This document shows, one piece after another, positions 35,965 through 44,436 of a DNA stretch of 64,000 nt (within the stretch, counting starts at the first letter, position 1; each line of letters opens with the position of its first letter). The notes beneath the pieces were generated by a model. The model worked only from the letters and a program-made list of their open reading frames with translations, had not been told where the DNA came from and searched no databases. This stretch comes from Neobacillus cucumis (GTDB lineage Bacteria > Bacillota > Bacilli > Bacillales_B > DSM-18226). The DNA lies in contig NZ_JAMBOH010000018.1 in assembly GCF_023715505.1 (NCBI RefSeq), forward strand, positions 1-64,000, in the 5' to 3' direction. The position numbers and the translations under genes were made by a program.

Positions 35965-36852
35965 ATGAATTTTGGCCAAGTTTTAACCGCAATGGTTACA
36001 CCATTTGATCAAAATGGTGATGTTGATTTTAATGCCGCAAGATTGTTAGTTAACTATTTAATTGAAAATGGTACTGAAGCGTTAGTTGTGTCCGGTACAA
36101 CTGGTGAGTCCCCTACCTTAACAACAGAAGAAAAAGTTGAATTATTTAAGTTAGTTGTGGAGGAATCAGCCGGCCGAGTTCCGGTTATCGCTGGTACGGG
36201 CTCAAACAATACACGTGCCTCCATCCATTTAACAAAACTAGCTGCTGAAGCTGGTGTTGATGGTATTTTACTAGTTGTTCCCTATTACAACAAACCATCA
36301 CAAGAAGGAATCTATCAACATTTTAAAGCGATTGCTGAATCAACCGTTCTACCAGTGATGCTGTATAATATCCCTGGCCGCTGTGGCGTAAATATGTCTG
36401 TTGAAACCGTTGTTCGTCTCTCAATGATTCACAATATCGTGGCCATTAAAGAAGCGAGCGGCAACTTAGATGCGATGGCTGAAATCATCAGTAAAACCCC
36501 AGATCATTTCTCTCTTTACAGCGGGGATGATGGGTTAACTCTTCCAGTTTTAGCCATTGGCGGGACTGGCGTGGTTTCTGTTGCTTCGCACATTATCGGC
36601 AATGAAATGCAGGACATGGTCACAAAATTTAAAAATGGACAGCTTGAGGAAGCAGCGGCTGCACATCGCAGCCTCCTTCCGCTAATGAAGGGATTATTTG
36701 CTGCCCCTAACCCAACGCCAGTTAAAGCTGCCCTAAATATGACGGGCATCCGTGTCGGTGATGTACGATTACCATTAGTACCATTAACCGATGAAGAAAT
36801 AAAAACATTGGAAAAGCTGCTGCCAGCTGACAAACTTGTAAGTGTAAGTTAA
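35965..36852 (+). CDS. dapA: 4-hydroxy-tetrahydrodipicolinate synthase
   Basis: A 295-residue TIM-barrel class I aldolase condensing pyruvate with aspartate semialdehyde, the first committed step of the diaminopimelate/lysine branch, which also supplies dipicolinate for spores. Active-site residues are visible: Thr45-Thr46 in SGTTGESPT, Tyr134 in MLYNIPGR and Schiff-base Lys162 in AIKEASGNL. It stands alone behind a lysine riboswitch, outside the usual asd-dapG-dapA cluster of Bacillus. It may therefore be an additional, lysine-repressed copy. Confidence 0.96.
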   Translation: MNFGQVLTAMVTPFDQNGDVDFNAARLLVNYLIENGTEALVVSGTTGESPTLTTEEKVELFKLVVEESAGRVPVIAGTGSNNTRASIHLTKLAAEAGVDGILLVVPYYNKPSQEGIYQHFKAIAESTVLPVMLYNIPGRCGVNMSVETVVRLSMIHNIVAIKEASGNLDAMAEIISKTPDHFSLYSGDDGLTLPVLAIGGTGVVSVASHIIGNEMQDMVTKFKNGQLEEAAAAHRSLLPLMKGLFAAPNPTPVKAALNMTGIRVGDVRLPLVPLTDEEIKTLEKLLPADKLVSVS

Positions 36853-36890
36853 AAAAATAAGGCTGCCTTTTAGGTCAGCCTTATTTTTTT
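36851..36890 (+). terminator. Terminator of dapA
   Basis: ATAAGGCTG...CAGCCTTAT stem followed by T7. Confidence 0.9.
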
Positions 36891-36962
36891 AGGTCATTTC
36901 TATGCATATCTTTCCTTTATGCATTTTTAATATTAGATATGGGCCTTGAAAGGAGAAGCGGA

Positions 36963-37802
36963 ATGAATGGAAAAACAGCAATAGTGACAGGCTCGTCGAG
37001 CGGCTTTGGTTTACTGTGTGTAATTGAACTGGCATTAAAAGGATTTACAGTGATTGCCACCATGAGGAACTTAAACAGAGCGAAAGAACTCTTAGAACTG
37101 GCTAAAGAAAAGCATGTAGATCATTCTATACATATCACTTCACTGGATGTTACCTCAACCGAATCTATTCATGATTTTAAAATATTCCTAGAAAATTATT
37201 CTCAAATTGATGTGTTGGTAAACAATGCCGGGTTTGCGGCTGGTGGTTTTAGTGAAGAGCTCTCTATAGATGATTTTCGGCAGCAATTTGAGACCAACTT
37301 TTTTGGCGTGATTGCCGTGACCAATGCCGTCCTGCCGATCATGAGGGCTAGAAAACAAGGCAGAATCATAAATATGAGCAGTATTAGTGGAAGATTTGGT
37401 TTTCCGGGCTTATCCGCATATTCTGCATCTAAACATGCACTTGAAGGCTATAGCGAGAGCTTAAGGCTTGAGCTCCGTCCTTTTGGAATTGATGTTTCAT
37501 TAATAGAACCAGGATCTTACCAAACTAATATTTGGACTAGTGTTGATCAACTCGAAAATAATCCGGAATCACCATATGCATTGTTTAGGGATAGCCTTTT
37601 AAAAGAAATTAACAATGGAAAAGCAGATTATGGCGACCCTAGTGATGTAGCTAAACTTGCTGCCCAGATTGCCTCTGACCCAAGTACACCTGACCTTCGT
37701 TATCCAATTGGCAAGGGCGTAAAGATGAATCTGTTCCTTAAAAAGACGCTGCCGTGGAAACTACTTGAAGCAGCGGTATTAAAGAGGCTTAAATCTAAAT
37801 AA
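36963..37802 (+). CDS. Short-chain dehydrogenase/reductase
   Basis: A 279-residue classical SDR. It has the cofactor motif TGSSSGFG near residue 10, the NNAGFA motif, catalytic Ser in NMSSISGRFG and the YSASK (Tyr-x-x-x-Lys) motif. Sequences such as DVSLIEPGSYQTN match the 17-beta-HSD-like SDR branch common in Bacillus. The substrate is unknown. ATG 36963 follows AAAGGAG; an ORF extension to 36939 lacks an SD. Confidence 0.9.
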   Translation: MNGKTAIVTGSSSGFGLLCVIELALKGFTVIATMRNLNRAKELLELAKEKHVDHSIHITSLDVTSTESIHDFKIFLENYSQIDVLVNNAGFAAGGFSEELSIDDFRQQFETNFFGVIAVTNAVLPIMRARKQGRIINMSSISGRFGFPGLSAYSASKHALEGYSESLRLELRPFGIDVSLIEPGSYQTNIWTSVDQLENNPESPYALFRDSLLKEINNGKADYGDPSDVAKLAAQIASDPSTPDLRYPIGKGVKMNLFLKKTLPWKLLEAAVLKRLKSK

Positions 37803-37890
37803 CTAAGTAGGATGAAATCCGTTTTGGTTGATTCTTCCATCCTAAAGAGACTATACTAATTGTTGAATTAGTGATAAGGAGGAGAATACA

Positions 37891-38718
37891 TTGAACAGTT
37901 TACAGTCTAGTACTACCCTACATAATGGTGTTAAGATGCCATGGTTTGGCCTTGGTGTCTACAAAGTACCTGAGGGTCAAGTTGCCCTTGAATCAGTAAA
38001 AATGGCGATCAAAGCTGGTTACAAAAGCATTGATACGGCTGCACTTTATGAAAATGAAGAAAGTGTTGGTCAAGCAATTAAAGAGTCTGGTATTCCCCGT
38101 GAGGAACTCTTTATCACAACAAAAGTGTGGAATGAGGATCTGCGCAATGATTCCGTAGAAAAGGCATTTGAAACAAGCCTAAGGAAGCTCGGCCTTGACT
38201 ATGTTGATTTGTACTTAATCCACTGGCCAGTAAAGGATAAATATAAAGATGCTTGGAAGGTTCTCGAAAAGTTATATAAGGAGAAACGTGTTCGGTCGAT
38301 CGGGGTTAGCAATTTCAACATCCACCACATTGAAGACTTGATGTCTGTGGCCGAAATTAAGCCAATGGTAAATCAGGTCGAGTTACATCCTCTCCATTCG
38401 CAGCCTGAGCTGCGAGACTACTGCCAAAAACAGCAGATTCAAATTGAGGCGTGGGCGCCGCTTGGACAAGGCAGACTGCTTGATCACCCTGTTTTACAAG
38501 AGATTGCTTCTAACCATCATAAATCAATTGCCCAAGTGATTTTACGCTGGGATATCCAAAATGAAATCGTGACGATTCCAAAATCGATTAGAGAAAGCCG
38601 CATTAAAGAAAACGCCAATATCTTTGATTTTACGTTATCTTCAAGTGATATGGAAAAAATTAATGCCCTTAATGAAAATCAACGGTTTGGTGCTGATCCG
38701 GATAATTTTAATTTCTAA
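37891..38718 (+). CDS. Aldo/keto reductase (AKR5-like, YtbE type)
   Basis: A 275-residue NADPH-dependent aldo/keto reductase with a TIM barrel. The catalytic tetrad regions are visible: Asp and Tyr in SIDTAALYENE, Lys in FITTKVWNED, His in LIHWPVKD. Other motifs are RSIGVSNFN and TIPKSIRESRIKEN. The start is TTG, 8 bases after AAGGAGG. Substrate specificity is broad in this group. It is transcribed singly, with a terminator downstream. Confidence 0.93.
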   Translation: MNSLQSSTTLHNGVKMPWFGLGVYKVPEGQVALESVKMAIKAGYKSIDTAALYENEESVGQAIKESGIPREELFITTKVWNEDLRNDSVEKAFETSLRKLGLDYVDLYLIHWPVKDKYKDAWKVLEKLYKEKRVRSIGVSNFNIHHIEDLMSVAEIKPMVNQVELHPLHSQPELRDYCQKQQIQIEAWAPLGQGRLLDHPVLQEIASNHHKSIAQVILRWDIQNEIVTIPKSIRESRIKENANIFDFTLSSSDMEKINALNENQRFGADPDNFNF

Positions 38719-38726
38719 ATATCGGT

Positions 38727-38755
38727 AAGACTGTCCTAGCTGGGACAGTCTTTTT
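38727..38755 (+). terminator. Terminator of the aldo/keto reductase gene
   Basis: AAGACTGTCC / GGGACAGTCTT stem followed by T-rich sequence. Confidence 0.85.
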
Positions 38756-38799
38756 ATATTTATTTGATTAATGATAGTCGATCAAGGGTAGAGTGAATA

Positions 38800-39318
38800 A
38801 TGAAAAATAAATGTACGAAGGTGAAGAGTTTGGTTCATTCCAGAAGCAGTAAAGATCTTTCAACTCATTTGAAGAAAAATCTCTGGTCAGGGGTATTTTT
38901 TGGAATTGGGCTCGTCGCATTTATTGATGAGACTGTATTCCATCAGCTCCTTCATTGGCATCATTTTTATGATAAAGCTACGACCGCAATAGGTTTGGTT
39001 TCTGACGGATTTTTTCATGCGTTTAGTTGGTTCTTAACGGTGGGTGGATTATTTATGGTGGCAGATGTCCGGCGCCGTAAGGTCTGGCAGCCTCAGAAAT
39101 GGGTCGCCGGGGTCCTCCTTGGCGCAGGCGGTTTTCAATTATATGATGGGATCATTCAGCATAAATTGATGCGGCTCCATCAGATCCGCTATCATGTAAA
39201 TATTGTCCCTTATGATATGGTTTGGCATATTACCTCTGTTCTGATGGTGCTGATCGGCATTGTTCTTTTAATTCGTTTTGCTAAGAAAACAGGAGCTGTT
39301 TCGGAAAATGCACAATAG
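38800..39318 (+). CDS. DUF2243 membrane protein
   Basis: A 172-residue protein with four hydrophobic segments and many histidines (DETVFHQLLHWHHFYD, GIIQHKLMRLHQIRYHVN), typical of DUF2243. Such proteins occur beside CtaG-like genes, as here, where the two overlap by 11 bases. The pairing suggests a role in copper or heme-copper oxidase biogenesis, but no function is proven. The SD is weak. Confidence 0.85.
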   Translation: MKNKCTKVKSLVHSRSSKDLSTHLKKNLWSGVFFGIGLVAFIDETVFHQLLHWHHFYDKATTAIGLVSDGFFHAFSWFLTVGGLFMVADVRRRKVWQPQKWVAGVLLGAGGFQLYDGIIQHKLMRLHQIRYHVNIVPYDMVWHITSVLMVLIGIVLLIRFAKKTGAVSENAQ

Positions 39319-40102
39319 TCATCATTTATGGTATAGTTTCAGTTTCCACCTCCTCTTAATGGTGCCGTTTATTTTTGCCTTATTGGCTTATCTTATGGCA
39401 GTAGTTACGATTATTCTTTCAGGAAAAACATGGCCACTTTACCGTGTGATCTTGTGGGTACTAGGTGTATTCTGTGCTCTTGCTGCCGTAACGGGACCAA
39501 TAGGCGCACGTGCCCATGCCGATTTTACAGTACATATGATCGGACATTTATTGCTAGGTATGCTAGCGCCTCTACTTATGGTTCTAGCGGCACCGATGAC
39601 GTTGATTTTACGAACAGTTAATGTGGTGTTGGCCCGCCGTCTGTGTTTGATTTTAAAAAACAGATTTTTTCAGTTTATAGGCAGCCCAATGATTGCTTCT
39701 GTTTTGAATATTGGGGGTCTATGGGTGCTTTATTATAGCAGCCTGTATAATGTGATGCAGGAAAATGTTTTTTTACATTTGCTGGTGCATATGCATATTT
39801 TTCTGGCTGGTTATGTCTTTACAGCATCTATCATTTATATTGATCCTGCTCCACACCGTACAAGCTACTTGTATCGAGCGATTATGTTTGCGACCGCTTT
39901 ATCAGGGCATGGGATTTTGGCTAAATATATATATGCTCACCCTCCAGCTGGAGTGGGTGCAGAACAGGCGGCAGTGGCAGGGATGGTTATGTATTATGGC
40001 GGAGATGTTATTGAGCTTGTTTTGATTATTATCTTTTGCTATCAGTGGTATAAGTCTTCAAGACCATTTAAGGCTGTGGATCAATCCTTCGGAGCCCGAT
40101 GA
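39308..40102 (+). CDS. CtaG-type cytochrome c oxidase assembly membrane protein
   Basis: A 264-residue polytopic protein (about seven helices) of the caa3_CtaG family. Family residues are GARAHADFTVHMIGHLLLGMLAPLL and LLVHMHIFLAGYVFTASIIYIDP, with conserved His positions and HGILAKYIYAHPP. It is linked to CuA-site or oxidase assembly in Bacillus. ATG 39308 is set by AGGAG in the end of the DUF2243 gene. Its TGA stop lies inside the left arm of the 196-bp inverted-repeat element. Confidence 0.88.
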   Translation: MHNSHHLWYSFSFHLLLMVPFIFALLAYLMAVVTIILSGKTWPLYRVILWVLGVFCALAAVTGPIGARAHADFTVHMIGHLLLGMLAPLLMVLAAPMTLILRTVNVVLARRLCLILKNRFFQFIGSPMIASVLNIGGLWVLYYSSLYNVMQENVFLHLLVHMHIFLAGYVFTASIIYIDPAPHRTSYLYRAIMFATALSGHGILAKYIYAHPPAGVGAEQAAVAGMVMYYGGDVIELVLIIIFCYQWYKSSRPFKAVDQSFGAR

Positions 40103-40294
40103 ATCGGTGTGTATTCCCTTGCCGAGATGAGAGTTTATTGACCGCTTGGATAGCATCTGCTCCCTGTCGGTTAATGAAGTTAGGTCTCATTGATCGTCCT
40201 TAGTAAAAACTCTTTCTCTTGGGGAAAGACAGACCGTCACATTGACTGTCCTAACCCAAAAATCTCATGCACGTGCAATAACAGACCGATTCAT
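40099..40294. repeat. 196-bp structured element with 14-bp terminal inverted repeats
   Basis: ATGAATCGGTGTGT (40099-40112) and ACAGACCGATTCAT (40281-40294) are inverted copies with one mismatch. Inside, ATTGACCG/CGGTTAAT and ATGAGA/TCTCAT can pair. The left arm contains the stop of the CtaG-like gene, and the right arm ends one base from the stop of the opposing gene. No ORF and no obvious target duplication. Confidence 0.6.
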
Positions 40295-40295
40295 T

Positions 40296-41849
40296 TTAAT
40301 TCCACAACAACCGCAGCTGCTCCCTAATTCCGTCAATTAAATCCAAAGGCCCTACACCATAACTAGAAAGCAGCACGGACCTCTCTTCCCCTGCTCTCGC
40401 ATGCAGATAACTTGCAACAATCATCGACTCAACAGGAGAAGCCCCCTGCGCTAAAAACGAAGCAATCATCCCCGTCAATACATCACCGCTTCCACCCTTG
40501 CCGATCGCATCATGGCCATGCGGATTAATAAACACAGCTCCATCCGGCGTAGCAATAACTGTTCGATGTCCCTTTAACAACAAATAAACGCTGTAATCTT
40601 TCGCAAAAGTCTTCGCAATCCCTATCCGGTCCTCTTCGACTTCTTTAACCGTCTTATTTAACAACCTTGCCATCTCGCCAGGATGCGGCGTAAAAATGAC
40701 ATCCCCTTTATATTCCCGTACCAAATTCAACTCGTTCCGAAGCAAATACAAGGCATCTGCATCAACCACAACCGCCTGGGTGGTCAATAACGATACCAAT
40801 GATTTCATCCAAGCCTCACCACCAGGAAATCGGCTTATTCCCGGACCCACCGCCACACTCGTAAATTGATGCAGTAAAACTGAAAGTTGATCAATCGCCT
40901 CGATTGAAAAATGTCCTTCCTCGTCCCGCAACGGCAAATATAATGACTCCGGATTTTGTGCAGCAGCCATTGGATAGATACTCTCCGGTACTGCTAATGT
41001 GACTAGCCCTGCACCAGAATTGAGCGCTGCTTTAGCCGAAAAAATCGGTGCACCAACATAGAACTTGGATCCCCCAACAACCAGAACATGACCAAATGTC
41101 CCCTTATGACCATGCTTGGGCCTTACCGGAACCGAGTCAGCAACCAGATCCTCTGTAATTAAACGTGGTAATTTTATACCCAAATCATCAACTATTGAAA
41201 GCGGCACGGAAATGTCAACCGCCTTCCATTCACCAACAAACTTTGGACCTTCCTCTAAAAAGAACCCCTTTTTAGGAAAAACAAACGTTACTGTCATTGA
41301 AGCTTTGACTGCTGTCCCCTCTACCCTTCCGCTATCACTGTTAACACCAGAAGGAATATCAACAGAGACAATTAATTTTTTCCCTGCCTGTTCATTTATC
41401 ATGGATATGATAGCTCCAAAAGGTTCCCTAACAGGCCCACTTACACCAGTCCCTAAAAGTGCGTCAACAATCACATCGGCCTGTTCTATTTCCGACTGAA
41501 CCAATTCAAGCGTACTTTCATGTAAAAAAAGAATGGGTAACTGCCGGTTCTGATAGACGTCAAAATGTACCTTCGCATCCCCTTTAATCTTATCTGGGGG
41601 TACTACCAAACCTAACTGCAAGTCATATCCCAAATCACACAGTCTTCTTGCAATAACAAATCCGTCCCCGCCATTATTGCCGCCCCCTGCGAGCACTAAA
41701 ATACGCGTATCCTCACAAGGAGAAACCGAAACAATTTCCTCTACTACCCTTGCTCCAGCATTCTCCATTAAGACGATTCCAGGCAAGCCAAGCTTGTCCA
41801 TTGTAAATTGGTCCATTTGCTGCATTTCTTTCTGACCTGCTATAAACAT
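40296..41849 (-). CDS. nnrD/nnrE: Bifunctional NAD(P)HX epimerase / ADP-dependent NAD(P)HX dehydratase
   Basis: A 517-residue two-domain repair enzyme for hydrated NAD(P)H. The N-terminal YjeF_N epimerase (about 1-215) contains LAGGGNNGGDGFVIAR and VSVDIPSGVNSDSG. The C-terminal ribokinase-like dehydratase (about 230-510) contains KHGHKGTFGHVLVVGGS, FTPHPGEMARL and GKGGSGDVLTGMIASF. Both active-site regions look intact. It is monocistronic, divergent from the SASP gene and convergent with the CtaG-like gene. Confidence 0.95.
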   Translation of the reverse strand: MFIAGQKEMQQMDQFTMDKLGLPGIVLMENAGARVVEEIVSVSPCEDTRILVLAGGGNNGGDGFVIARRLCDLGYDLQLGLVVPPDKIKGDAKVHFDVYQNRQLPILFLHESTLELVQSEIEQADVIVDALLGTGVSGPVREPFGAIISMINEQAGKKLIVSVDIPSGVNSDSGRVEGTAVKASMTVTFVFPKKGFFLEEGPKFVGEWKAVDISVPLSIVDDLGIKLPRLITEDLVADSVPVRPKHGHKGTFGHVLVVGGSKFYVGAPIFSAKAALNSGAGLVTLAVPESIYPMAAAQNPESLYLPLRDEEGHFSIEAIDQLSVLLHQFTSVAVGPGISRFPGGEAWMKSLVSLLTTQAVVVDADALYLLRNELNLVREYKGDVIFTPHPGEMARLLNKTVKEVEEDRIGIAKTFAKDYSVYLLLKGHRTVIATPDGAVFINPHGHDAIGKGGSGDVLTGMIASFLAQGASPVESMIVASYLHARAGEERSVLLSSYGVGPLDLIDGIREQLRLLWN

Positions 41850-42003
41850 TATCCTCGCTCCTTCTTCCGGCCCTTTTCACTTATTATAAACCATACCCAA
41901 GCTCAAGACAGTTTAGATCCATATGAATTTGAAAAAACAAATAGGTTAAATTATATACGAGCAACTGTTTAGTTGCTCAAAAAATCGTCGGGAGTGATGT
42001 ATC

Positions 42004-42198
42004 ATGGGTAGAAACAAACTTTTGGTTCCTGGTTCAGGCGATGTCCTTAATCAAATGAAAGAGGAAATTGCCAACGAGTTTGGAGTTCAACTTGGTGCTG
42101 ATACGACCGCACGAGCAAACGGCTCAGTCGGCGGCGAAATGACCAAACGTTTAGTCGCATACGCTGAGCAAGCATTACGAAATCAGCAAGGTCAATAA
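42004..42198 (+). CDS. Alpha/beta-type small acid-soluble spore protein
   Basis: A 64-residue SASP ([44 protein letters not shown]). These proteins saturate forespore DNA and protect it, and are degraded by GPR protease at germination. The GPR-site region reads EIANEFG, where SspA-type proteins have EIASEFG. GGGAG precedes the ATG. A short perfect hairpin (41959-41978) lies in the leader. Confidence 0.97.
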   Translation: MGRNKLLVPGSGDVLNQMKEEIANEFGVQLGADTTARANGSVGGEMTKRLVAYAEQALRNQQGQ

Positions 42199-42213
42199 CC
42201 TATGCGATTTCAA

Positions 42214-42238
42214 AAGGGTGTCCTTATTTGGACACCCT
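42214..42238 (+). terminator. Terminator of the SASP gene
   Basis: AGGGTGTCC / GGACACCCT stem followed by a CTTTT tail. Confidence 0.85.
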
Positions 42239-42251
42239 CTTTTATCAACAT

Positions 42252-42425
42252 TTAATTGGCAAACAGAATTTTAATTTCGCTCTCCGCCTCCACCATCCTG
42301 CCAAACCGGTATCCTTCAATCAGCACATGTCGTTCATGGTCGGTTAAACGGCGGTTCCATTTTGTTTCTAAATACATAATGACTTCGTTATAAAAAATTT
42401 CCGGATAATCAAAAGGGGTATTCAT
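42252..42425 (-). CDS. Uncharacterised 57-residue protein
   Basis: Reads MNTPFDYPEIFYNEVIMYLE... to KILFAN. It is a soluble, mostly helical small protein. AGGAGGAG about 11 bases upstream of the ATG makes it convincing. I do not recognise the family. It is convergent with the SASP gene and has no clear partner. Confidence 0.65.
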   Translation of the reverse strand: MNTPFDYPEIFYNEVIMYLETKWNRRLTDHERHVLIEGYRFGRMVEAESEIKILFAN

Positions 42426-42563
42426 CAAATTCTTCTCCTCCTTTTCTCAATCGCCTTTGCCTTATCCATCATGTCCAAAATCTCGACTATTTAAAATAGG
42501 ATGACCGCAAACACGGTGAAAAATCATAAACGAGATTTGGAATAATCCCTTTTATAATAGATT

Positions 42564-42577
42564 ATGCAAGCGCTTAA
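42564..42577 (+). promoter_or_regulatory. Weak cre-like site
   Basis: TGCAAGCGCTTAAA matches TGWAARCGYTWNCW at 12 of 14 positions. It lies about 145 bases upstream of the 42721 gene. Confidence 0.3.
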
Positions 42578-42720
42578 AATCTGTATAGTCCAACATAATA
42601 GGCAAGAATCATTATTTTATTAAAATAGGGAACACTAGATGTGAAACTGGTTGTAAACTATGTAAACTGACAGAAACCGGTTTATGATTATTATATTATG
42701 GGAAAGTGGTGAACGTGTTT

Positions 42721-43014
42721 ATGAATCAGGATTTTTCAATCACTCATGAACAGATGCCTAACTTTAAAAGTCACGAAGAAGCACGCACTTATTTCAAAAA
42801 CCTTTACGGCGACCGTTTTTTACTAAGAGGAACAGATATCCGTGAGGGAACAAAAGTCACCATGTATCATCTTGTTAAAAATCCCGAGGTATATCAGCCA
42901 TATATGGAAAGTTTTTCTCATGAGGTGAAACATGAAATTACAAACATGGATGTCTTTAAAAGCTATAATACGATTGAAATTGATGAAAATGGTAACGTTC
43001 ATTTTCAATCTTAA
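42721..43014 (+). CDS. Uncharacterised 97-residue protein
   Basis: A soluble protein opening MNQDFSITHEQMPNFKSHEEA and ending NTIEIDENGNVHFQS. I do not recognise the family. ATG 42721 is preferred over GTG 42706, since AGTGGTGA sits 8 bases upstream. A perfect palindrome AAACCGGTTT (42674-42683) lies in the promoter region and could be an operator. Confidence 0.65.
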   Translation: MNQDFSITHEQMPNFKSHEEARTYFKNLYGDRFLLRGTDIREGTKVTMYHLVKNPEVYQPYMESFSHEVKHEITNMDVFKSYNTIEIDENGNVHFQS

Positions 43015-43343
43015 CGAAAAAAAGGGAGCATTATAAGCGTAACGGGTTCCTAACCTATCGTAATACGTGAACTTGTACCTGAAAATATAAAATGCAAATG
43101 AACTTGCACCACAAAATGTGGTGCTTTTTGAATGTGAAAATAAAATAGCCCAGTTATAATTGAACTTAGCTGCTTGTAAAATTGAATATCCAAGCTTTCT
43201 TTTACTAACGCCTCCGTAAGTTTAAAAAGCCTCTCCTATTTTACTGCATTTAGTTGGAACCGTTCACATTAAAATAAGTTTTTTATTTTTACGTTCTTTA
43301 TTCTCCTTTATTCCATACGCTTATTAATGGGGAGTGAAAACTA
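43015..43343. other. 329-bp intergenic region
   Basis: It contains a clear terminator at 43106-43129 (GCACCAC / GTGGTGC then T5), whose upstream gene is the 42721 CDS about 90 bases away. The remainder, including a CT-rich stretch near 43200-43250, shows no ORF or RNA element I recognise. Confidence 0.5.
43106..43129 (+). terminator. Terminator of the 42721 gene
   Basis: Perfect 7-bp stem GCACCAC / GTGGTGC with AAAAT loop extension and T5 tail. Confidence 0.8.
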
Positions 43344-43640
43344 ATGGAAAATGAAAAGTTTGATATCGAGATACTTAAATTAATTGAGAATAAACTTGAT
43401 TATATTTACTCTATAGCTAAATCTAATTACAATGATTACCCCGAATTAATGGACACTATTGAAAATTTAGCTCAGGTGGCAAATATCTTTGCAAAAAGTA
43501 GAATTCAAGAATTAAAAGGCCGTGTCATAACCTCCAGTCCACAAGGATCCATAGTGTCTAAAATAGCTAACTCATATTCAAGAATGCAAAATTATGAGAA
43601 GCAAAAAAAAAATATTAACGTTCCGCCTTGGAAGCTATAA
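43344..43640 (+). CDS. Uncharacterised 98-residue protein
   Basis: A helical soluble protein: NEKFDIEILKLIENKLDYI, then ELMDTIENLAQVANIF, with a Lys-rich tail. GGGGAG precedes the ATG by 10 bases. No family recognised. It is one of a run of orphan small genes between the SASP gene and the TerC gene. Confidence 0.6.
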   Translation: MENEKFDIEILKLIENKLDYIYSIAKSNYNDYPELMDTIENLAQVANIFAKSRIQELKGRVITSSPQGSIVSKIANSYSRMQNYEKQKKNINVPPWKL

Positions 43641-43799
43641 TGCTTCTTTTTTTGTTCTATAGACCATAACTTTTTATACATGTCCCCCACATTCTGAAAT
43701 TCAAGCACAAAATTAAGAAAACTTGAAATAATTATTGTTGAATTAAAAGGAAAAAACATCCTATATGTCGAAAATATTATAGATAAAGGGGATGACCCA

Positions 43800-44012
43800 A
43801 TGAATAAAGTGGATTTACTAAAAAATCTTCGCAATGCCAGTCGAGGTAATTTTTTTTCAACAGAGATTCCTAAGGCTTCAAACGAGAATGAAAAAAAGAT
43901 TGAAGAATGGGTTGGAGAATTAGAGAGTGAAGGAAAAATCAAGTTAAGAGAATGTGTACAGCGGGAAGACTCAATTTATTTACACGGAATAATTAAGTAT
44001 GCATCGGAATAA
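43800..44012 (+). CDS. Uncharacterised 70-residue protein
   Basis: A small charged protein: MNKVDLLKNLRNASRGNFFS, then KKIEEWVGELESEGKIKLREC. The helix-turn-beta pattern vaguely resembles a winged-helix fragment, but this is only an impression. AAGGGGATG precedes the ATG. Confidence 0.55.
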   Translation: MNKVDLLKNLRNASRGNFFSTEIPKASNENEKKIEEWVGELESEGKIKLRECVQREDSIYLHGIIKYASE

Positions 44013-44096
44013 TCCGGTGCTGCTGGTAAGATCGGACTTAATGTCATAATAGCATCAAAAGAAAAAGCCAACAAAAGTTGACCTTTAACTTTTTTA

Positions 44097-44372
44097 TCAT
44101 TTATTTTCATTGCTTATCAAAAAATCTATTTGTTTTTGTGAAAGTTCCTCACGATCAATCTCAATATCTTTTCCGCTGCCAATCAAAACAAGATCATCGT
44201 GACTTGATATCGGTTTTCTTCCTCTTGGTACAGATTCTGTATATTTCTTCCACTCACCATCAATCTTTGCGAGTGAGACATCACCTCTTTTCATCAACAA
44301 ACCATCTATACTTTTCGGCATCTTCAAACCTTTGATAAATTGTTTATTTGAAAAATAAAAATCTTCTTCCAT
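44097..44372 (-). CDS. Uncharacterised 91-residue protein
   Basis: Reads MEEDFYFSNKQFIKGLKMPK and ends ELSQKQIDFLISNENK. It is soluble and charged. AGGAGATG precedes the ATG by 8 bases. No family recognised. It lies downstream of the TerC gene's end on the same strand as that gene but is transcribed after a separate gap. Confidence 0.55.
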   Translation of the reverse strand: MEEDFYFSNKQFIKGLKMPKSIDGLLMKRGDVSLAKIDGEWKKYTESVPRGRKPISSHDDLVLIGSGKDIEIDREELSQKQIDFLISNENK

Positions 44373-44436
44373 TTTTTCATCTCCTTATTAGTTATAGTAT
44401 AACCCATTATTTTAAAGTGCCTTCCCTCTTCAAAAA

